Position numbers and translations under genes: made by a program. Under the pieces are notes generated by a model. The model worked only from the letters and a program-made list of their open reading frames with translations. It did no database searches and was not told the DNA's origin. Below, piece after piece: positions 34,807-39,593 of a DNA stretch of 39,593 bases; within the stretch, counting starts at the first letter, position 1, and every line of letters starts with the position of its first letter. The DNA comes from Clostridia bacterium. GTDB taxonomy: Bacteria; Bacillota; Clostridia; Christensenellales; Aristaeellaceae. The stretch is taken from assembly GCA_017430225.1 (NCBI GenBank), contig JAFRNK010000068.1:1-39593 (forward strand), given 5' to 3'.

Positions 34807-35877
34807 ATGCAGAAAACCTGGCCGCTGGATACCGCTGTATCCTTTGATCCTTATTACGGAGAGCCCAGCCGCGACGGCGATCAGGGCTATGAGATCCTGC
34901 CCGACGGGAAAGCCCGCGTCCGCATCAAAGCGCCTGGCGCGAAAGAGGTCGTCCTCGACCAGTTCGGGCACATCCACCCGCTCAGCCGTGTATCGGACGA
35001 GATGTGGGAAGGCGTCGTCGACCTCGGCCGCGGCTTCCAGTACTTTTTCCTGAAGATCGACGGCAGCGACGCGCTCAATCCCTACCTGCCCATCGGCTAC
35101 GGCTGCTGCAGGCCGATGAACTTCCTGGACATCCCCGTGCCCGGCGAAGAGGAATGGGCCACGCTGGACGACATCCCCCACGGGGCGGTAACCAGGCATT
35201 ACTATCCCTCCTCCGTGACCGGAAAACAGGAGATCTGCCTGGTGTACACGCCGCCAGCCTTCGATCCGGCAAAAAAATATCCCGTACTGTATCTGCAGCA
35301 CGGGTACGGTGAAAACGAGACCGGATGGGTCTACCAGGGGCACGTGGGCCGCATCGCGGACCGCCTCCTGCACGACGGAAAGATGAAAGAAATGCTGATC
35401 GTCATGGGCAACGGCATGGTGCAGGGCGACGACATGCGCCAGGGACGCATGCTCTTCCCCCGGGTCCTGCTCGCTGACCTGATCCCCTTCGTCGAAAGCC
35501 GCTATCCGGTATTGACCGACAAATGGCACCGCGCCATGGCCGGGCTCAGCATGGGCAGCTTCCAGACGAGCCTCACCACACTGAGCCATCCCGACATGTT
35601 CGGCTACGCCGGTGTATTCAGCGGCTTCCTGCGAGCCATCCACGGCGATGACAACGCCCATCTCGCGCTGCTTGACGATCCGGAGCGTTTCCAGGAATCC
35701 TTCCGCGTGTTCTACCGCGCGATGGGCACAGGCGACCAGTTCTTCTCCCATTTTCTTGAAGAAGACAAGCTCATTGAAGAAAAGGGCGTTACCGTCACTC
35801 GTCGCACTTTCCCCGGCGGACACGACTGGGGCGTATGGCGCCGGTGCATCCACGATTTCCTGCCGATGATATTCTGA
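34807..35877 (+). CDS. CE1-like alpha/beta-hydrolase esterase with N-terminal beta-sandwich
   Basis: A 356-residue esterase. The first 115 residues resemble an early-set/CBM48-like beta-sandwich (ARVRIKAPGAKEVVLDQFG and FQYFFLKIDG). The hydrolase domain has the oxyanion region YLQHGYGENETGW (162-174), nucleophile S248 in GLSMG and histidine H339 in GGHDWGVW; the acid residue is not assigned. Such proteins remove acetyl or feruloyl groups from plant polysaccharides. No signal peptide, so it acts on imported oligomers. It is next to lplD, fitting removal of ester groups before GH4 action. AAGGAGGAG precedes the ATG. Confidence 0.82.
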   Translation: MQKTWPLDTAVSFDPYYGEPSRDGDQGYEILPDGKARVRIKAPGAKEVVLDQFGHIHPLSRVSDEMWEGVVDLGRGFQYFFLKIDGSDALNPYLPIGYGCCRPMNFLDIPVPGEEEWATLDDIPHGAVTRHYYPSSVTGKQEICLVYTPPAFDPAKKYPVLYLQHGYGENETGWVYQGHVGRIADRLLHDGKMKEMLIVMGNGMVQGDDMRQGRMLFPRVLLADLIPFVESRYPVLTDKWHRAMAGLSMGSFQTSLTTLSHPDMFGYAGVFSGFLRAIHGDDNAHLALLDDPERFQESFRVFYRAMGTGDQFFSHFLEEDKLIEEKGVTVTRRTFPGGHDWGVWRRCIHDFLPMIF

Positions 35878-35918
35878 AGACAGATACAATAAACGGCCGT
35901 TGCACAGTCTATTGAATA

Positions 35919-36107
35919 CCCTCATCCGTCACGCCTTCGGCGCGACACCTTCCCCCGAGATCGGGGGAAGGCTCTAACGTGACATTGTATCAAGGTACTG
36001 TTTCGTATATTTGATCCTCAGACACTTCTTCAATCCGGTGAGAGTACATATAAAAGCCTTCCCCCGATCTCGGGGGAAGGTGAGCCGCGAAGCGGATCGG
36101 ATGAGGG
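35919..36107. mobile_element. MITE-like pair of inverted repeats
   Basis: A roughly 53-base sequence (35919-35971, CCCTCATCCG... ending in the hairpin CCTTCCCCCGAGATCGGGGG) recurs inverted at 36056-36107, with an 84-base AT-rich centre and no coding potential. Both arms contain a C5/G5 hairpin and a short CGCCTTCGGCG-like or CCGCTTCGCGG hairpin. The layout fits a small non-autonomous mobile element or a repeat pair; no transposase is in the window. Confidence 0.7.
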
Positions 36108-36151
36108 CTGTTTTGCTGTTGTACAACAGTCCTTTTTTGTTTTCAGAAATA

Positions 36152-36787
36152 TCAGTTCCAGGGAGAATAGCGCTGCAGCACGCTCTCCAGGTTGCCTTCG
36201 GCATCGAAGGTGATCTCGGTGTTGTTCTCGTCGAGGAAGATCGCGTCGTTGGACACCCGCTCGATCATGTCCTTCAGCGTCAGCGCGACAGGCTGTTCCG
36301 CTTCAGGATTGCTCCAGTCCAAGTACGGCGCGTCAGGATTCGCCAGCACTTCCACCGTCACGGTCCCCAGCCAGAACGGATTGTCCGTTTCATTTGTGGC
36401 AGTATATTCGCCGCTGTCGTTCTTCGTCAGGATCAGGACATCCGCGCCCTGGGAATCGCCCTCGTTGATGAAAAAGCCCCACTCGTCAGCGATAATGGTA
36501 TGCACGGGATAGCTGGTCCCGCCGGCGACGATTTGATCGCCGGGCTGGAGCGCTTCGATTTCCTCGGCGGAATACTTTTCCCGTTCACACAGCAGCCAGG
36601 TCAGCTCGATCACGTCGCCGCCGCCCCAGCCGTAGCCGGTCAGGCGCGCGGTAAAGGTCTGGCCTGCCACCATCTTCTTCAGCAATTCCGAAGGAGCAGG
36701 CTCCGCTGTCTGCGCGGCCGCCGCAGCGGACATGCAGAGCACCAGCGCGCACACGAGCGCAAACAGTTTGATAAGGTTCTTCTTCAT
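36152..36787 (-). CDS. Small secreted protein of unknown function
   Basis: A 211-residue exported protein. Residues 1-25 are a signal peptide (MKKNLIKLFALVCALVLCMS, ending AAAAAQ); a cysteine at 18 is not in a good lipobox. The mature protein is acidic, with aromatic strands (ARLTGYGWGGGDVIELTWLL) suggesting a beta fold, and a tail of helices ending SVLQRYSPWN. I do not recognise it. AAAGGAGG lies before the ATG; the gene starts 21 bases after the GH3 gene, same strand, so it is very likely co-expressed with the beta-glucosidase. Carbohydrate binding is only a guess. Confidence 0.8.
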   Translation of the reverse strand: MKKNLIKLFALVCALVLCMSAAAAAQTAEPAPSELLKKMVAGQTFTARLTGYGWGGGDVIELTWLLCEREKYSAEEIEALQPGDQIVAGGTSYPVHTIIADEWGFFINEGDSQGADVLILTKNDSGEYTATNETDNPFWLGTVTVEVLANPDAPYLDWSNPEAEQPVALTLKDMIERVSNDAIFLDENNTEITFDAEGNLESVLQRYSPWN

Positions 36788-36808
36788 AAATAATATACCT
36801 CCTTTAAT

Positions 36809-39220
36809 TTAGTCCACTCTCAGAATCAGCTTCAGTACGTTCTTGGCGGCTTTCTCCATCTCTTCACGGGAAAGCGCGCCTTTTTCCTTGGCTGCCAGCA
36901 GGCGTTCCGGGAAGCCCGTACCCATCTTCATGTCGTTGCCGGCAGCGACTTCTTTGTAATGCTCGCCTGTCGTCCACCAGTCGGTGGTCACCATGCCGTC
37001 AAAGCCCCACTCCTCCCGGAGGATACCGGTCAGCAGGTCATAATTCTCACTGGAACGGTGGCCGTTGACGGGGTTGTAACTGGTCATGAGTGACCAGGGA
37101 TGCGCTTCCTTGACGATGATCTCAAACTGTTTGAGATATATCTCGCGGATCGCGCGCTCGGAAGCGCGGGCGTCGCATTCACGGCGGTTGGTCTCCTTGT
37201 TGTTGAGCGCGAAGTGCTTCGGCGTCGCCGCGATATGCTCGGACTGCACGCCCCTCACCAGGCTCGCGGCCTGCTTGCCTGCCAGCAGCGGATCTTCGGA
37301 ATAGTATTCAAAGTTCCTGCCGCACAGCGGGTTGCGGTGGATGTTGACGCCCGGCGCCAGCCAGACCATGATGTTGTTCTCCTTCGCTTCGAGGGCAGCC
37401 GCCACGCCGACCTCGCGGACGATCTCAGGATCCCAGGTGCTGCCGAGCAGCGTCGCGCACGGGAAAGCCGTGGTGGTGACGCCCAGGCCCGGGTGGAACC
37501 GGATGCCCGCCGGTCCGTCCGCCGTCATGATATTGGGGATCCCGTACAGCACGTTGTTCCCGTAACCGAAAGTGTTCGCCAGACCCACGTTCGGCTGGCC
37601 GCCCAGCAGACTGGCCAGATCTTCGTCCGGCAGCGCCTCGACGAAATCGTCCAGGCCCGTTTTTCCGTTCGCCACATCCGCAAGCTGAGGGCGGGCTTGT
37701 TTGAGGCTCTGGTGGTCGCGCCGCGGCACGCCGCGCTCCTCCGGCAGGGCAAAGCTCTCTTCCTCCGTCTGGTGCCCGAGCACTGACGCGTTGCGGTCAT
37801 TGCAAGGCGCGGTCGGCAGTTTTTCAAAGGTGCCGTCCGCCAGCAGGCGTTTTTCGAGGCAGGTCGGCGTCATCCGGGCCATCAGCTGCTCCACGATTTT
37901 GTTTTCATCGAGCTGCCAGGTTTCCGGCGCATATTTGCCGTCCCGCACGCTGGTGCCGATGAAGAAACTGTATTCGCCCGCTTCCAGCACCCAGGCAGAT
38001 TTGGCCACCTTGCCCAGGTCGTCATAGCTCGCCGCCGCGCTCAGCGGGAACCGCACGATCACGCGTTCCTCCTCGCCGGGCGCGAGCAGGCGCGTCTTGC
38101 AGTAGCCCACGAGCACCTTCTCCGGCTTGCCGAGCTTCCCCTGCGGCGCGGTGCAATAGACCTGCACGACTTCGCGGCCGGCGCGATCGCCGACGTTCAG
38201 CACGCGCACCCGCGCTTCCGCCCGGCCGCCCGCAACCGTGAGTTCCTCCCCAGACAGGGCGAATTGCGTGTAACCCAGGCCGTAGCCGAAAGGATAGACG
38301 ACCTTTTCCTTCGCACCGGGAATGGTCTCGAAATAGCGGTAGCCGACGTAGATATCCTCGTCGTAGTTGACGTAATCATCGCTGTCATAGAAGTGCTCGC
38401 AGCCCGGATAATCTTCCAGGTCGCGGGCATAGGTGTCTGCCAGTTTTCCGCTCGGCGCGTAGCGGCCGGTCAGCAGTTCCGCGGCGGCGCATCCGCCCTC
38501 CAGGCCGCCCTGGAAGGCCATCAGCAGGCCCTGGACGTTGGAATTGTCCCGGAAGCATGCCGTCTCGACCATGCCGCCCACGTTCAGCACCACGATCGTC
38601 CTGGCGAAAGCACGGCTGACCGTGTCGATCATCGCGCGCTCCGCGTCGGAAAGATAGAAATCACCGTGTTCGAACAGCACGTCGCTCATGCTCACGATGT
38701 CACTCGTGACAGGATCCTTGCGCGTGATCTTCGCGCGGGTGGATTTCCGGTCCCAGCCCTCGCCCGAAAAGCGGCTGATGGAAATGACCGCGGTATCCGT
38801 AAACGCCCGGGCGTCAGCGAGCAGCTGCTCCGGCACTTCAGGCTCCGCCACCATGCCGGGCTCCCAGCCTTCGGCGTAGCGCGCTTTCACATAATCCCGG
38901 TAATAATCCACCGTTCCCGGATACACGGCGTCCTGCCCGATGACCTCCGCGAATCCGTCATAAATGTTCCGGATATAAGGCACTGTCACGTCGCCGCTGC
39001 CGCCGCCGCCCTTGACATAGTCGATGGTCGCCTTGCCGAACAGCGCCACCCTGCAGCCCGCCTCGAGCGGCAGCGCGCCGTTCTCGTTCTTCAGCAGCAC
39101 CATGCCTTCCCGGGCAGCCCTGCGCGACAGCGCAATGTGCTCCGGCCCGGCAGTCACACGTTTCCCGTCCCTGCCCAAGGGCAGGCCAGGCTGAAATCTC
39201 GCGCGAATCCAGTGTTCCAT
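36809..39220 (-). CDS. GH3 beta-glucosidase with swapped domain order
   Basis: An 803-residue glycosidase. The family C-terminal (alpha/beta) domain comes first (AREGMVLLKNENGALPLEAG near residue 36 and GRYAPSGKLADTYARDLEDY near 250), then a fibronectin-III-like part (VYPFGYGLGYTQF onward, about 315-430), then the TIM-barrel domain last (IMTADGPAGIRFHPG, TPKHFALNNKETNRRE, and the nucleophile D747 in VTTDWW). This order is the reverse of most GH3 enzymes but is known from ruminal Butyrivibrio and Ruminococcus. No signal peptide, so it cleaves short beta-glucosides inside the cell. AGGAGGA precedes the ATG at 39220. Confidence 0.9.
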   Translation of the reverse strand: MEHWIRARFQPGLPLGRDGKRVTAGPEHIALSRRAAREGMVLLKNENGALPLEAGCRVALFGKATIDYVKGGGGSGDVTVPYIRNIYDGFAEVIGQDAVYPGTVDYYRDYVKARYAEGWEPGMVAEPEVPEQLLADARAFTDTAVISISRFSGEGWDRKSTRAKITRKDPVTSDIVSMSDVLFEHGDFYLSDAERAMIDTVSRAFARTIVVLNVGGMVETACFRDNSNVQGLLMAFQGGLEGGCAAAELLTGRYAPSGKLADTYARDLEDYPGCEHFYDSDDYVNYDEDIYVGYRYFETIPGAKEKVVYPFGYGLGYTQFALSGEELTVAGGRAEARVRVLNVGDRAGREVVQVYCTAPQGKLGKPEKVLVGYCKTRLLAPGEEERVIVRFPLSAAASYDDLGKVAKSAWVLEAGEYSFFIGTSVRDGKYAPETWQLDENKIVEQLMARMTPTCLEKRLLADGTFEKLPTAPCNDRNASVLGHQTEEESFALPEERGVPRRDHQSLKQARPQLADVANGKTGLDDFVEALPDEDLASLLGGQPNVGLANTFGYGNNVLYGIPNIMTADGPAGIRFHPGLGVTTTAFPCATLLGSTWDPEIVREVGVAAALEAKENNIMVWLAPGVNIHRNPLCGRNFEYYSEDPLLAGKQAASLVRGVQSEHIAATPKHFALNNKETNRRECDARASERAIREIYLKQFEIIVKEAHPWSLMTSYNPVNGHRSSENYDLLTGILREEWGFDGMVTTDWWTTGEHYKEVAAGNDMKMGTGFPERLLAAKEKGALSREEMEKAAKNVLKLILRVD

Positions 39221-39371
39221 AGGAGATCCTCCTTATGCAGTGTTTTGTTCCATCCCGCAATCCCAAAACAAGACAGCGGACAAAGGCGATATGCTGTTCC
39301 TTTGTCCGTAGGATCGCTTCCGCATGGCAGGGCGGATGTTCCGTTCATCCTCTCCCCTTCCCGCTGATGAT

Positions 39372-39400
39372 ATTGTATCGTTTTTTTCCTTGCTTTGCAA
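39372..39400 (-). promoter_or_regulatory. Predicted promoter of the GH3 operon
   Basis: Minus strand: TTGCAA (39400-39395), 17-base spacer, TACAAT (39377-39372). The structured repeat lies upstream of this promoter, so it is not part of the GH3 leader. Confidence 0.6.
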
Positions 39401-39455
39401 GGGGTTGTTGCACAACCCCTTCGATCAAATGGATACTCCATTTGATCGACAAAAA

Positions 39456-39583
39456 CACCTTTTCCTCTCGCACCTACGGTGCTCCCGGGCGGAAAAGGTG
39501 CAAGGAAAGCATTTTTGCTCTCGCAGGGCAAGCTCTGCTTCGCAAAAATGCTCCTCGCACCGCACATGTCGCTGCTGCGGATT
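39456..39583. repeat. Structured multi-hairpin element, copy 2
   Basis: CACCTTTTCC (39456-39465) pairs with GGAAAAGGTG (39491-39500), enclosing TCTC, hairpin GCACC-TAC-GGTGC (39470-39482) and TCCCGGGC (39483-39490), the same geometry as 7077-7121. After CAAGG, AGCATTTTTGC (39508-39518) pairs with GCAAAAATGCT (39542-39552) around a 23-base inner structure. The 31-base tail (39553-39583) matches 7150-7180 at 26 positions. Confidence 0.8.
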
Positions 39584-39593
39584 ACACTTGGAG

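Larger units (their letters stand above)
39221..39593. other. Intergenic region upstream of the GH3 gene, with promoter and hairpin chain
   Basis: No supportable gene to the window end. It holds a minus-strand promoter (39372-39400) and, beyond it, a run of hairpins: AAGGGGTTGT/ACAACCCCTT (39399-39421) with loop TGC, a twelve-pair hairpin CGATCAAATGGA/TCCATTTGATCG (39422-39448) with loop TAC, and copy 2 of the structured element. Confidence 0.7.

Noticed and set aside
39154-39567. Minus-strand open frame of 137 codons overlapping the GH3 start
   Set aside because: It covers the structured repeat, the GH3 promoter and the start of the GH3 gene in another frame; it shares only repeat-derived peptide with 7000-7332.
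39399-39583. Integron attC array
   Set aside because: The hairpin chain resembles structure-conserved attC sites, but the RYYYAAC/GTTRRRY core sites and an integrase are absent.

Overview
The window is 39.6 kb of a GC-rich, gene-dense bacterial chromosome. AGGAGG-type ribosome binding sites, Gram-positive-style transporters and lipoproteins, and the gene families present suggest an anaerobic, carbohydrate-using Clostridia-like gut or rumen bacterium. I cannot name a genus; an affiliation near Christensenellales is only an impression. I see no rRNA, tRNA, CRISPR array, phage genes or recognisable transposase.

Layout. 1-2877 (+): the 3' end of argG, then a complete polar amino-acid ABC importer (binding protein, permease, ATPase). 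2941-6984 (-): a five-gene operon with a GlpA-type FAD dehydrogenase carrying a BFD-like Fe-S tail, a second FAD/NAD oxidoreductase, a DUF1667 cysteine protein, a PPC/DUF296 protein and a NUDIX hydrolase. A divergent LysR regulator (7493-8410) faces it across a long gap full of hairpins. 8481-9761 (+) is an ECF sigma factor read in frame into an unrecognised 267-residue domain. 9844-14073 (-) is an iron/phosphonate-type ABC importer (double-length permease, ATPase, lipoprotein). 14400-20307 (+): asnA, a free-standing FakA-middle-like mini-protein, a sugar-type binding lipoprotein and a membrane-anchored beta-propeller protein. 20422-26422 (+): glpK, then uxaB-uxaA-eda for galacturonate breakdown.

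26470-28864 is an AT-rich island with a GT-C glycosyltransferase-like membrane protein, probably acquired. 28939-31715 (-): a MATE exporter with a one-base frameshift in a G tract, a membrane-attached MerR regulator with a recognisable own promoter, and a MutT-type NUDIX protein. 31947-35877 (+): an EamA transporter, an LplD-type GH4 enzyme (probable alpha-galacturonidase), a hypothetical protein and a CE1-like esterase. 36152-39220 (-): a domain-swapped GH3 beta-glucosidase followed by a small secreted protein.

How genes work together. LplD, the esterase and UxaB-UxaA-Eda form a plausible pectin path: de-esterified oligogalacturonides to galacturonate, tagaturonate, altronate, KDG and, after phosphorylation, KDPG cleavage. 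UxaC and KDG kinase are not in the window. GlpK and the GlpA-like operon together would convert glycerol to dihydroxyacetone phosphate.

The most unusual signal is non-coding. Two distant copies of a multi-hairpin element (7077-7180 and 39456-39583) share an identical scaffold geometry while five stem base pairs differ in a fully compensated way, and both end in a conserved 31-base tail. At least four other gaps carry purine/pyrimidine-armed long palindromes, and one gap holds a MITE-like pair of inverted repeats.
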